From Hyphomicrobiales bacterium (GTDB lineage: Bacteria; Pseudomonadota; Alphaproteobacteria; Parvibaculales; Parvibaculaceae), in contig WGND01000003.1 of the NCBI GenBank assembly GCA_016124805.1, positions 124,001 to 188,000 of the forward strand: a DNA stretch of 64,000 bases, read 5' to 3'. The translations under genes were made by a program, and so were the position numbers. This document shows positions 35,663 through 45,814 of the stretch, piece after piece. The notes beneath the pieces were generated by a model. That model was not told the DNA's origin, ran no database searches, and worked only from the letters and a program-made list of their open reading frames with translations. Within the stretch, counting starts at the first letter, position 1, and each line of letters begins with the position of its first letter.

Positions 35663-38353
35663 ATGACGATCCGCAATCTTGATGCGATGTTTGCGCCCGG
35701 CTCGGTGGCGCTGATCGGCGCGCGCGAAAAAGCGGGTTCCGTCGGGCGGGTTCTGCTGCGCAATCTCACGACATCGGGTTTTGCCGGTCCCGTCTGGGCG
35801 GTGAACCCGCATGGCGGCGACATTGACGGCATGGAAGTCTATCGCGACATTGCAAGCCTGCCCGAGGCGCCCGACCTTGCCGTTATTGCGACGCCGCCGC
35901 GCAGCATACCGGCGCTGATCAGCGAATTGGGCGAGCGCGGCACGCAGGCCGCCGTTGTCATCACGGCAGGCTTTGGCGAGCTTGGCGCGGAGGGCCATGA
36001 ACTCGAAGCGCAGATGCTGGAAGCGGCGCGACCGCATCTGCTGCGTATTGTCGGGCCCAATTGCCTTGGCACGATGGTGCCGGGTGTGGGGCTCAACGCC
36101 TCCTTTGCGCATCTGCCGCCGCTCAAGGGCGATATCGCCTTTGTCTCGCAATCGGGCGCGGTGGTGACGGCTGTGCTCGACTGGGCGACAAGCCGGGGCA
36201 TCGGCTTTTCGCATATCGTGTCGCTGGGCGGCATGGCGGATGTCGATTTCGGCGACATGCTGGATTATCTCGCTCATGATCCCAAGACCCATTCGATCCT
36301 GCTTTATATCGAATCCGTGAAGGATGCGCGCAAGTTCATGTCGGCTGGCCGGCAGGCGGCGCGTCTGAAACCGGTGCTGGTGATCAAGTCGGGCCGTCAT
36401 GCGGCAGGCGCCAAGGCGGCACGTTCGCATACGGGCGCCCTGGCGGGATCGGATGCCGTTTATGATGCCGCCTTCCGCCGCGCAGGCATGTTGCGGGTGA
36501 TGGATGTGGATGATCTTTTCGAGGCGGTGGAGACATTGTCGACGCGGCCGGAAAAGCGGCCGATCACGGGCGACCGTCTGGGCATTCTGACAAATGGCGG
36601 CGGGCTTGGCGTGCTCGCGACGGACTATCTGATGGATCTGGGCGGGCATCTTGCCGAGCTCTCACCCGGGACCATCGCAACACTCGACAAGGTGCTGCCC
36701 GCCACATGGAGCCGCGGCAATCCGGTCGATATTATCGGAGATGCCGGGGCGGATCGCTATACCGCGTCCATGGGTGCGCTGCTCGCCGACAAGAATATTG
36801 ATGCGCTGCTGGTGATCAATTGTCCGACGGCGGTGGTGGATAATGTGTCGGCGGCAGACGCGGTGGCTGATGCCGCCGAGACCAGCCGCAAACCGATCGT
36901 GACAAGCTGGCTGGGCGATCAGGGGGCGCAGGGTGCGCGACGCCTGCTGCTGGGGCGGCGCATCCCGACCTATGACACGCCCTCGCAGGCGGTTCATGCC
37001 TTCATGGTGCAGGTGGAATATCAGCGCAACCAGCGGCTGCTGATGGAAATACCGCCTGCCGGTCCCTCGCTGCCGCAGCGCGATCTGCAGGCGGCACGCG
37101 CCATCATTGAGACAGCGCTGGCTGAAAAACGCGAATGGCTGAGCGAGGCGGAAGCGAAATCACTGCTGGCGGCCTATGGTGTGCCCATTGTCGAGACGCG
37201 CATTGTGGACGGCGTGGCATCAGCCGTCGCCTGCGCGGAGGAGATCGGCTATCCCGTGGCGCTCAAAATTCTCTCGCCCGACATCACCCACAAGACCGAT
37301 GTGGGCGGTGTGGTGCTGGATCTTGAAAATGCCAAAGCCGTTGAAAAAGCGGCAACGGCCATGCTCGCCAAAATCGGCAAGGCGATGCTGACCGCCCGGC
37401 TTGACGGCTTTACCGTGCAGCACATGGTGAGCAAGCCCTCTGCCTTTGAGCTTATTCTCGGCATTATTGATGACGAGACGTTTGGGCCTGTGATCCTGTT
37501 TGGTCACGGCGGCACGGCGGTGGAGGTGGTCAAGGACAAGGCGATGGCGATGCCGCCGCTGAACCGGGTGCTGGCCGAAGATCTGATCCGCACGACGCGG
37601 ATCGCCAAATTGCTGGAAGGTTATCGCGGGCGCCCGCCCGCTGATTTTGATGCGATTGCGCTCTCCCTGATGGCGTTGGGTGACCTGGCCGCCGACAATC
37701 CGGAAGTTGCCGAGCTCGACATCAATCCGCTGCTTGCCGATCATGACGGCGTGGTGGCACTGGATGCACGCGTGCGGATCAAACCGGCGCGTGGCATCGG
37801 CACGGAGCGCTTTGCCGTGCGGCCCTATCCGGGCGGTCTGGAATCTGAGCTGCATGACCGGCATGGCACGGCCTATCCGATGCGCCCGATCCGGCCGGAA
37901 GATTCCACGCTGATCGACGATATGCTGGCGCATACCGACCCGGAGGATTTGCGGCTGCGGTTTCTGTCGCCGCTGCGGCGCCTGCCCCGCCAGTTGGCCG
38001 CGCGTCTGACGCAGATCGATTATGACCGCGAGATGGCCTTTGTCGTGTTCTCCGATGAGACGCGGAGCGAGGTTGCTGCCGTCGGGCGTCTTTCGGAAGA
38101 CCCGGATCGGGAGCGGGCGGAATATGCGATCCTTGTGCGCACCGACAAGCATGGCATCGGCATGGGCTATGCGCTGATGAAGCATCTCATTCATTTCGCG
38201 TCGGAACGCGGGGTGGGTGAAATTTTCGGGCATGTGCTGCGCGAGAACCGCTCCATGCTGGCGCTTTGCGATGATCTGGGCTTTACGCGGCACAGCTTTG
38301 AAGAGCCGAGCCTTGTGGAAGTGCGCCTGCCACTGACCCTGCCGCCAAAATAA
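35663..38353 (+). CDS. Acetate-CoA-ligase-like / GNAT fusion, possible protein acetyltransferase
   Basis: An 896-residue fusion. The N-terminal NDP-forming acyl-CoA-synthetase-like half has a CoA-binding domain (1-130), a succinyl-CoA-ligase-like part with His256 in RSHTGALAGS, and an ATP-grasp portion (about 490-700) with GHGGTAVEVVKDKAMAMPP. The C-terminal GNAT domain (about 735-890) has RTDKHGIGMGYALMKHLIH. Pat-type enzymes of this build acetylate metabolic enzymes such as acetyl-CoA synthetase. Orientation CoA-ligase first, GNAT last is the common one. Confidence 0.9.
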   Translation: MTIRNLDAMFAPGSVALIGAREKAGSVGRVLLRNLTTSGFAGPVWAVNPHGGDIDGMEVYRDIASLPEAPDLAVIATPPRSIPALISELGERGTQAAVVITAGFGELGAEGHELEAQMLEAARPHLLRIVGPNCLGTMVPGVGLNASFAHLPPLKGDIAFVSQSGAVVTAVLDWATSRGIGFSHIVSLGGMADVDFGDMLDYLAHDPKTHSILLYIESVKDARKFMSAGRQAARLKPVLVIKSGRHAAGAKAARSHTGALAGSDAVYDAAFRRAGMLRVMDVDDLFEAVETLSTRPEKRPITGDRLGILTNGGGLGVLATDYLMDLGGHLAELSPGTIATLDKVLPATWSRGNPVDIIGDAGADRYTASMGALLADKNIDALLVINCPTAVVDNVSAADAVADAAETSRKPIVTSWLGDQGAQGARRLLLGRRIPTYDTPSQAVHAFMVQVEYQRNQRLLMEIPPAGPSLPQRDLQAARAIIETALAEKREWLSEAEAKSLLAAYGVPIVETRIVDGVASAVACAEEIGYPVALKILSPDITHKTDVGGVVLDLENAKAVEKAATAMLAKIGKAMLTARLDGFTVQHMVSKPSAFELILGIIDDETFGPVILFGHGGTAVEVVKDKAMAMPPLNRVLAEDLIRTTRIAKLLEGYRGRPPADFDAIALSLMALGDLAADNPEVAELDINPLLADHDGVVALDARVRIKPARGIGTERFAVRPYPGGLESELHDRHGTAYPMRPIRPEDSTLIDDMLAHTDPEDLRLRFLSPLRRLPRQLAARLTQIDYDREMAFVVFSDETRSEVAAVGRLSEDPDRERAEYAILVRTDKHGIGMGYALMKHLIHFASERGVGEIFGHVLRENRSMLALCDDLGFTRHSFEEPSLVEVRLPLTLPPK

Positions 38354-38355
38354 AA

Positions 38356-38379
38356 GGAGCGCCCCTTGCGGGACGCTCC
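38356..38379 (-). terminator. Terminator of the Hsp20 gene
   Basis: GGAGCG and CGCTCC flank a short loop with one mismatch in the stem. On the minus strand a T-rich tract (TTTTATTTT) follows, which suits termination of the Hsp20 transcript; the plus-strand tail is weaker. It could act in both directions. Confidence 0.7.
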
Positions 38380-38400
38380 CTCATTTTCTTCTCCGACGGA

Positions 38401-38874
38401 TCAGTCTGCGGCGCTGGCAAAACCTTCAATGGATTTGCCGACTGATTTTTGGGGAGCGCCCTGGGAAATCTTGATCTGGCGCGGCTTCAGTTCTTCGGGA
38501 ATGCGGCGATGCAGGTCGACATGCAGCAGGCCGTTTTCCAGATGGGCGCCATTGACCTCGACATGGTCGGCGAGCTGGAAACGACGCTCGAAGCTGCGCC
38601 CGGCAATGCCGCGATAGAGATATTTGGTGCTTTCGGTTTCCTCGCGCTTGCCTGAAATGGTGAGCACATTCTGCTTCACCTCAAGGTTGAGATCGTCGCT
38701 GGCAAAACCGGCCACCGCCATGGTGATGCGGTAATCCTGCTCGCCTGTGCGCTCGATATTATAGGGGGGATAGGTGGGCTGGTCTGTGTCGCGCGTCACG
38801 CTGTCGAGCAGCGAATGCAGCTGGTCAAAACCAACGGTGGAACGGTAAAGGGGCGAAAAATCGAAACTACGCAT
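38401..38874 (-). CDS. Hsp20-family small heat-shock protein
   Basis: A 157-residue alpha-crystallin-domain chaperone holding unfolded proteins during heat stress. The core (about 36-130) includes DLNLEVKQNVLTISGKRE, YLYRGIAGRSFERRFQLADH and ENGLLHVDLHRRIPEE. A C-terminal IKISQGA-type tail is present, without an obvious IXI motif (IKI is the closest). The ATG has AGGAGG seven bases upstream. A ROSE-type thermometer hairpin covers that ribosome site, and an RpoH-type promoter lies about 120 bases ahead; both are listed separately. Confidence 0.95.
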   Translation of the reverse strand: MRSFDFSPLYRSTVGFDQLHSLLDSVTRDTDQPTYPPYNIERTGEQDYRITMAVAGFASDDLNLEVKQNVLTISGKREETESTKYLYRGIAGRSFERRFQLADHVEVNGAHLENGLLHVDLHRRIPEELKPRQIKISQGAPQKSVGKSIEGFASAAD

Positions 38875-38879
38875 GGAAC

Positions 38880-38896
38880 ATCCTCCTTAAAGCGAT
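38880..38896 (-). promoter_or_regulatory. ROSE-type RNA thermometer hairpin of hsp20
   Basis: On the minus strand AUCGCUUUAAGGAGGAU folds so that AUC-(G)-CUU pairs with the ribosome site GGAGGAU. The conserved UCGCU lies opposite the Shine-Dalgarno with a bulged G, as in ROSE elements. It lies seven bases before the hsp20 ATG. Melting at high temperature would free the ribosome site. The longer ROSE leader likely extends to about 38985. Confidence 0.75.
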
Positions 38897-38990
38897 GTTG
38901 AAGGTCGAAGAGGCCTGTGGACGCTCAAAAAGCCGCCCAAAACCTCGTTTTTCCGCGTGAACCCGGCCAATCCGGCGTCCAGCAGACAAA

Positions 38991-39019
38991 AGATGGGAAG
39001 GCATGTTTTTGGGTTCAAG
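38991..39019 (-). promoter_or_regulatory. RpoH-type promoter of hsp20
   Basis: On the minus strand CTTGAA and CCCATCT are separated by 16 bases. This matches the heat-shock sigma consensus and lies upstream of the Hsp20 gene, giving a leader of about 110 bases that holds the thermometer. Confidence 0.7.
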
Positions 39020-39183
39020 AGGGGTTTTTCAAAGAAAAAGTGACCCGTGAACTCAATATGAACGGGGCTCCCAGCATGGGTTCAGCCGCCCGGCGTCATT
39101 CTCTGTTTCAAGGATCCATGAGGGTCCAGCGAAACAACCCACCGGACTTGGTCAAGATGACAGTCCATATGGCACGGAGAGAG

Positions 39184-39972
39184 ATGATGACAAAGACATT
39201 CACAAAGATTGGCGCCCTGACAGGCCTCGCCCTTGCAATGACGATGGCTGCCCCGCTTGCCACGCAGGCCGCACCGGCCCAGGTCAAGGTCTTCAATTTT
39301 GGCGGGTCCAATTTTCAGGCCAGCATCACCACGGTTCGTTACGACAATAATTATTCGGGCTATCGCAACCACCGCAACCGCATCCTGCCGCTTGCGCAGG
39401 TTGTTAAGAAGCTGGAACGCCAGACCGGTGGCACGCTGACCGACATCAAGCTTGCCAATAATGGCAAGGTCTACAAGTTTGAAGGTGTGAGCGCCCGCGG
39501 CTTTATCGTGGAAGCCAAGGCGGATGCCTATACCGGTCAGATCAGCGATGTGAACATCACGGCTTTCCGCCCGCACTACGACCCCAAGGGTCTGGAGATT
39601 ACCCGGCTCCTCGCCGTCATGCGGAACAAGGGCTACCACAATTTCGATCTTGTGAGCCTGAAGGACGAAAAAGGCATCTATCAGGTGCGTGGCCTGGACA
39701 AGAAGGGCAAGCCGGTTCTTATTCGCGCCCTTGCCAAGAATGGCCGCATCCTTTCGACCAAATATGCGCCGAACTATAATGGCCCGAGCTATGCCCGTGC
39801 CGAGTTCCGTGATTTCAACAGCTTCAAGGCGGATCTGAAGAAGCAGAACTACAGCCACTTCCAGAATGTGGTCGCCTATGACGATTATTACGGTGTGGAT
39901 GCCCGTGACGGCCGTGGCCGCAATGTCCACCTGGAAATCGACGGCTTTACCGGTCGTATCCTTCAGGACTGA
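39184..39972 (+). CDS. Secreted PepSY-like protein
   Basis: A 262-residue exported protein with a clear signal peptide (about 1-30). Two PepSY-like repeats follow: NNGKVYKFEGVSARGFIVEAKADAY-type region (about residues 95-125) and KDEKGIYQVRGLDKKGKPV (about 160-180), with a further variant at the end. PepSY domains are linked to inhibition of proteases, signalling or cell-surface roles. The start was chosen at MMTKT, which gives the signal peptide and has GGAGAGAG ahead. A longer reading frame starts before this but overlaps the Hsp20 promoter. It is followed by a terminator at 40001-40029. Confidence 0.8.
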   Translation: MMTKTFTKIGALTGLALAMTMAAPLATQAAPAQVKVFNFGGSNFQASITTVRYDNNYSGYRNHRNRILPLAQVVKKLERQTGGTLTDIKLANNGKVYKFEGVSARGFIVEAKADAYTGQISDVNITAFRPHYDPKGLEITRLLAVMRNKGYHNFDLVSLKDEKGIYQVRGLDKKGKPVLIRALAKNGRILSTKYAPNYNGPSYARAEFRDFNSFKADLKKQNYSHFQNVVAYDDYYGVDARDGRGRNVHLEIDGFTGRILQD

Positions 39973-40000
39973 ACTGCCGCACAAATATGAATGAAGGCGA

Positions 40001-40029
40001 GGGCTCCGTGGCAACACGGGGCCCTTTTT
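40001..40029 (+). terminator. Intrinsic terminator of the PepSY-like gene
   Basis: A ten-base stem (GGGCTCCGTG with CACGGGGCCC, one G-U pair), loop GCAA, then five T residues. Confidence 0.85.
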
Positions 40030-40173
40030 CACATGTCGTGCGGGGAAGAGTGGCAGAAACCCGACCGTCAAGATGAATGCCAGATGAACGGGTCTGCCAG
40101 AGGGGGTTCAGGCCGGGGGAGTCATATTGCAAGCCTCAGTTACCCCCGGTTTCTCCATCGGAAGGATTTGGAC

Positions 40174-40752
40174 ATGAACAACAAACTTGTACTTGCAGGA
40201 CTGGCAGCCGCTCTCGCCTTTTCTGCGCCTCTCGCCGCCCAGGCCGCTCCGAATGGCCGGGCAGATACCGTTACGACTCGGCATGACAATGTGGTGAAGA
40301 TACGTGATGACCGCCGTGACAACCGAGCAGATCGTCGTGATGACCGTCGCGACAATCGCGTCGAGCGTCGTGATGACCGGCGTGACAATCGAGCCGACCG
40401 CCGCGACGACCGCCGCGATTACCGTGTTGAGCGTCGTGACAACCGCCAGGACTATCGTCAGGATCGCCGTCATGACCGTCGCGTGGCGGCCTATCGCGGT
40501 GACCGCCCCTATAAGGCCTATCGGAATGCGCCCTATAAGCGCTATTACCGCGCGCCTGTGCGGGCCTATCGCCCCGGTGTGCGTCACTGGGATTATTGGC
40601 AGCCCCGCCTCTATGCCCGCCATTATTACGGCTTCGGTTCGCCGGTCTATTATGGCGACCATTATCGCGTTTATGCCTATGACCGCGATGACCGTCTCGT
40701 CTGGCTCTGGATCAGTGCCGTGACTGGTGCGATTCTCTTCTCCGGCTACTAA
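40174..40752 (+). CDS. Secreted Arg/Asp-repeat protein with RcnB-like C-terminus
   Basis: A 192-residue exported protein, signal peptide about 1-25. A low-complexity stretch of five or more RRDDRRDNR-type repeats lies at residues about 43-100. A Tyr-rich segment follows. The C-terminus (about 140-192) ends WLWISAVTGAILFSGY and resembles RcnB-family proteins linked to periplasmic nickel/cobalt homeostasis. That match is weak. It is next to the PepSY-like secreted protein, and both are followed by terminators. The start ATG has GGAAGG ahead. Confidence 0.7.
   Translation: MNNKLVLAGLAAALAFSAPLAAQAAPNGRADTVTTRHDNVVKIRDDRRDNRADRRDDRRDNRVERRDDRRDNRADRRDDRRDYRVERRDNRQDYRQDRRHDRRVAAYRGDRPYKAYRNAPYKRYYRAPVRAYRPGVRHWDYWQPRLYARHYYGFGSPVYYGDHYRVYAYDRDDRLVWLWISAVTGAILFSGY
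40300..40470 (+). repeat. Imperfect tandem repeat encoding RDDRRDNR units
   Basis: Repeated CGTCGTGATGACCG-type units inside the secreted-protein gene. Alternating acidic and basic residues give a polyampholyte tract. It is degenerate and in frame, so it is coding repetition and not a CRISPR array. Confidence 0.8.
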
Positions 40753-40778
40753 GCCTCAAAAGCGGTTTCATTCCGCGG

Positions 40779-40808
40779 AAAGGCCCCCTGCATGTCGGGG
40801 GGCCTTTT
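40779..40808 (+). terminator. Intrinsic terminator of the RcnB-like gene
   Basis: AAAGGCCCCC and GGGGGGCCTTTT form a stem around an eight-base loop and end in TTTT. It lies after the stop of the Arg/Asp-repeat gene. Confidence 0.85.
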
Positions 40809-40863
40809 GCTTTGCATTGCGTCGACAAGATGCTGTGATGGCGGAAAGCAACAGGATGATTCC

Positions 40864-41850
40864 ATGACCGCGCCCCTGATCCAGATCCCCGACAATCCCT
40901 GTCCCGCCGGGGCCGAGCCGGAATGGCTGGTAATGCCTGACGGCAGCCGGCTGCGCATGGTGACATGGCTGCCCGAGGCGGCCGGCCTGTCCCGCTGCCG
41001 GGGATCGGTGTTTCTGTTTGGCGGGCGTACCGAATTTGCCGAGAAATATTTCGAGGTGATTGGCGAACTGCTGGCGCGCGATTTTGCGGTGACGACGCTT
41101 GACTGGCGCGGGCAGGGGCTGTCCGACCATATGCTGCCGGACTGGCGCAAGGGGCATATTGACAGCTTTGATCGCTTTCTGAGTGATCTCTCCCATTTCA
41201 TGGCGGCTGTCGGTCCACGCATGCCCAAGCCCTGGTATGGGCTCGCCCATTCGATGGGCGGCAATATTGTGCTGCGCGCGACCCATGATCATCCTGACTG
41301 GTTTTCAGGTGTGGTGCTGACCGCCCCGATGCTGGGGATACGCCTTGGCAGCCCGCTGGTGCAGCGTCTGCTGCGCGGGGTTGCGGCAGCGGCCTGTGCG
41401 CTGGGACTGAGCGGCGCCTATCTGCCGGGTGGCACGCCAGCAGCGGCGGATGAAACCCCGTTTACCGAGAATGTGGTGACCAATAGTGAAGAGCGCTATG
41501 CGATTCATCAGGCGCTGGTGCGGGCCGAACCCAAGCTCGGGCTTGGCGCGCCGACATTCGGCTGGGTGCATGCCGGTTTTCGTTCCATGGATCTGACGCA
41601 ATCCGAGGCATATCTCGGCGAGATTGAAACGCCGGTGCTGATCTTTGAAGCGATGCAGGAAAAGCTCGTCGACAATGAGGCGCTGGAACATGCCGCGCGC
41701 TATCTGAGCGCAGGCGTGATTGAATCCGTGGAGGAAGCGCGTCACGAAATCCTGATGGAACTTGATGCTGCCCGCATCGCCTTCTGGTCGGTTTTTGATA
41801 ATTTCATTATCAAGTCGGAAGACAATGACAAGGCGCAGGCGAAAGTCTAG
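40864..41850 (+). CDS. Alpha/beta hydrolase (lysophospholipase-like)
   Basis: A 328-residue cytosolic hydrolase. The nucleophile elbow is AHSMGG, the acid region TPVLIFEAMQEKLVDN and the likely histidine in ARHEILME. An oxyanion-side motif is DWRGQGLSD. The sequence fits the PldB/serine aminopeptidase S33 group, hydrolysing monoacylglycerols or lysophospholipids. The start is the ATG preceded by CAGGAT. It is convergent with hisN, with a four-base overlap. The substrate is not proven. Confidence 0.87.
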   Translation: MTAPLIQIPDNPCPAGAEPEWLVMPDGSRLRMVTWLPEAAGLSRCRGSVFLFGGRTEFAEKYFEVIGELLARDFAVTTLDWRGQGLSDHMLPDWRKGHIDSFDRFLSDLSHFMAAVGPRMPKPWYGLAHSMGGNIVLRATHDHPDWFSGVVLTAPMLGIRLGSPLVQRLLRGVAAAACALGLSGAYLPGGTPAAADETPFTENVVTNSEERYAIHQALVRAEPKLGLGAPTFGWVHAGFRSMDLTQSEAYLGEIETPVLIFEAMQEKLVDNEALEHAARYLSAGVIESVEEARHEILMELDAARIAFWSVFDNFIIKSEDNDKAQAKV

Positions 41851-42662
41851 CTGACAGCCGGTTTGAGAATGGCCAAGGCTTCAGCATGCAGCTCTGCGGT
41901 GGCAGCCGCCACGGCATGGCCGCCCCATTGGGGATCGCCGCCTGCCCAGTCGGTGACGACGCCACCGGCCTCGCGGATGATGGGGAGCAGGGCCTGAATG
42001 TCATAGGGCTCAAGCGCTGTTTCAACAACAAGATCAATCGTGCCGGCGGCCAGCAGGCAATAGTGATAGCTGTCGCCGCTATAGCGCGTGAGGCGCACGG
42101 ATGCGCGCAGCTTTTTGAAAGCCTCGCGCTCGGCCTCGATGCGGAACATGGCCGGGTCGGTGTTGCCGAGCAGTGCATCCTTGAGATGTTTGCAGGTGCT
42201 GGTGTGCAGCACGCGCTGGCCATGGCGGCTGACAAGCTCCGTGCCGCCGGGACGCCCGATGAAACGCTCGCCGATATAGGGCTGGTCCATGATGCCGATG
42301 ACGGGCTGCGTGCCGTCATTCAGCCCGATCAGGGTGCCCCAGAGCGGCACGCCCGTGATGAAGGAGCGTGTGCCGTCGATCGGATCAAGCACCCATGTCA
42401 GATCGCTTGCGCCATCGACGCGGCCATGTTCTTCGCCATAGATGCCGTGATCGGGAAAATGGCGCGTGATGAGATCGCGCATGGCCGTTTCGGCATTGCG
42501 ATCAGCCGCCGTCACCGGATCGAAGGCGTGAATGCCGTCCTTGTGATCGACACCCAGCCCCGAGCGGAAATGGGGCAGGGTGACCTCGGCTGCCGCATCG
42601 GCCAGGCGAAGGGCAAAATGCGTCAGGCGGTCGAGATCGGTCGGGGTCAAGGTCGTCTTCAT
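41847..42662 (-). CDS. hisN: Histidinol-phosphatase of the inositol monophosphatase family
   Basis: A 271-residue metal-dependent phosphatase. Metal ligands are in GIYGEEHG and DPIDGTRSF. The C-terminal EPYDIQALLPIIREAGG replaces the inositol-phosphatase WD pattern with the YD form found in HisN-type histidinol-phosphate phosphatases. The reaction would be the penultimate-stage dephosphorylation of histidinol phosphate; other sugar-phosphate substrates are possible. No other his genes are close by. A divergent amidohydrolase is not present; the next gene lies on the same strand. Confidence 0.85.
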   Translation of the reverse strand: MKTTLTPTDLDRLTHFALRLADAAAEVTLPHFRSGLGVDHKDGIHAFDPVTAADRNAETAMRDLITRHFPDHGIYGEEHGRVDGASDLTWVLDPIDGTRSFITGVPLWGTLIGLNDGTQPVIGIMDQPYIGERFIGRPGGTELVSRHGQRVLHTSTCKHLKDALLGNTDPAMFRIEAEREAFKKLRASVRLTRYSGDSYHYCLLAAGTIDLVVETALEPYDIQALLPIIREAGGVVTDWAGGDPQWGGHAVAAATAELHAEALAILKPAVS

Positions 42663-42689
42663 GATGGCGCCACTATGGCGAGGCGGGGC

Positions 42690-43697
42690 TCATACGTCCA
42701 GCCGGTAAACGCGCTTTGCGGTGTCGTGGAAGAGGTCTGTTTTCTCCGCCTCGCTGAAGGGGGCGGCCATTTTCTTGAAGGCGTTCCAGTGGGTGGCATA
42801 GCTGCCCGAGACCTTGTCCATGGGGAAATTGCTCTCGAACATGCAGCGCGACGGCCCGAAAATGTCGATCATGTGGAGATACCAGTCGCGAGTGGCGGCG
42901 ACGAGATCATCAGATGAGGGAGGCGTCTCAAGCTTGTGCCAGCCAAAACCATTGACCGTCATGTTGATGCCGCCAAGCTTGGCCACGACATTGGGGCAGG
43001 TGGCGAGTTCGGCGACCTGCGGCTTCCAGGCTTCAAAGATTTCAGCCCGTTTGCCCTTGTAGGGGCCGACACCGAGGGGGCCGCCGAAATGATCGAAAAT
43101 GATGGTGGTGTCGGGAAAGGCGCGGGCAAGCGCGGTGAGTTCGGGCACCTGCGGGTGGTAGAGCCAGGCATCAAAGGTGAGCCCCATGGGCGCCAGACGC
43201 GCAAAGCCTTCACGGAAAGCGGCTGAGTCCGTCAGGCCCTTTGGCGGATGGGTATGGGCATTCTCGATATCGGGATGATCATCATAGGCGCTGGCATGGC
43301 GGATGCCGCGAAAGCGCTCGGGCGCATGGGCGACATGGCTTTCAAGTGTTTCGGCCACGCTGTCGCCGAGTGCCAGATCGGCAAAGCCGACAATGGCGGC
43401 TGCAATGCGCGTCTCGCCATATTGGCCACTGGCGCTTTGCGCGGCGATGCCGTTGATGAATTCGGTTTCGCCGACGGGGCGCAGATGTTCGGGCCCGTCG
43501 GCGCGATACATGGAGGTGCATTCGACAAAGACGGTGGCGCGGATATTGTGCCCGTCGCCCGTATCGGCCAGCACTTCATCCAGCATGTAACGGGAGCCCG
43601 GAAAATCCCAAAGATGATGATGGGGATCGATGATCGGGCGGTCCGGATCGATGATGTCTTCGCGGCGTTTGGCCAGCCAGTCAGCATTATCAGCCAT
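42690..43697 (-). CDS. Amidohydrolase-2 family metal hydrolase
   Basis: A 335-residue TIM-barrel hydrolase with the metal-binding IIDPHHHLWDFPG at about residues 22-34, IIFDHFGGPLG mid-protein, and FESNFPMDKV near the end. It belongs to the amidohydrolase_2 group (lactonases, decarboxylases and similar). Substrate not recognisable. The start was chosen at MADNADWL because GGGAGA lies ahead; the upstream in-frame ATG is poor. It lies 27 bases before hisN in the same orientation, so the two may be co-transcribed. Confidence 0.85.
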   Translation of the reverse strand: MADNADWLAKRREDIIDPDRPIIDPHHHLWDFPGSRYMLDEVLADTGDGHNIRATVFVECTSMYRADGPEHLRPVGETEFINGIAAQSASGQYGETRIAAAIVGFADLALGDSVAETLESHVAHAPERFRGIRHASAYDDHPDIENAHTHPPKGLTDSAAFREGFARLAPMGLTFDAWLYHPQVPELTALARAFPDTTIIFDHFGGPLGVGPYKGKRAEIFEAWKPQVAELATCPNVVAKLGGINMTVNGFGWHKLETPPSSDDLVAATRDWYLHMIDIFGPSRCMFESNFPMDKVSGSYATHWNAFKKMAAPFSEAEKTDLFHDTAKRVYRLDV

Positions 43698-43760
43698 GGG
43701 GGTCTCCCTTTTTTGGGAGAAGCTTGGCACCGCGTTCGGCCAGATGCAATTCACGCGAAA

Positions 43761-43790
43761 AAAATGGCCCGGGAAATCCCGAGCCATTTT
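43761..43790 (-). terminator. Intrinsic terminator of typA
   Basis: A thirteen-base stem with one mismatch and loop AAAT, followed on the minus strand by seven T residues. It lies just downstream of the typA stop. Confidence 0.85.
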
Positions 43791-43806
43791 CATTTATGCG
43801 GTTGGC

Positions 43807-45654
<1,848 letters not shown>

Positions 45655-45814
45655 ATTTTCCGCCGGGTCAGATTGGGGCCCAGCCGAGCGAAATACGCGC
45701 ACGGGGGCAGCCAAAGTTGCCGCCTTATATATCGTGCAGCCCTTTGCCACAAGGGCTGTGTGGCTGCAACCTGTTGCAGAAGAGAGTCGGCGTCGTCGTT
45801 AACGTCCCGATAAA

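Noticed and set aside
40300-40470. Possible CRISPR or non-coding tandem array
   Set aside because: The repeats are imperfect, in frame, without unique spacers, and encode a charged protein tract after a signal peptide.
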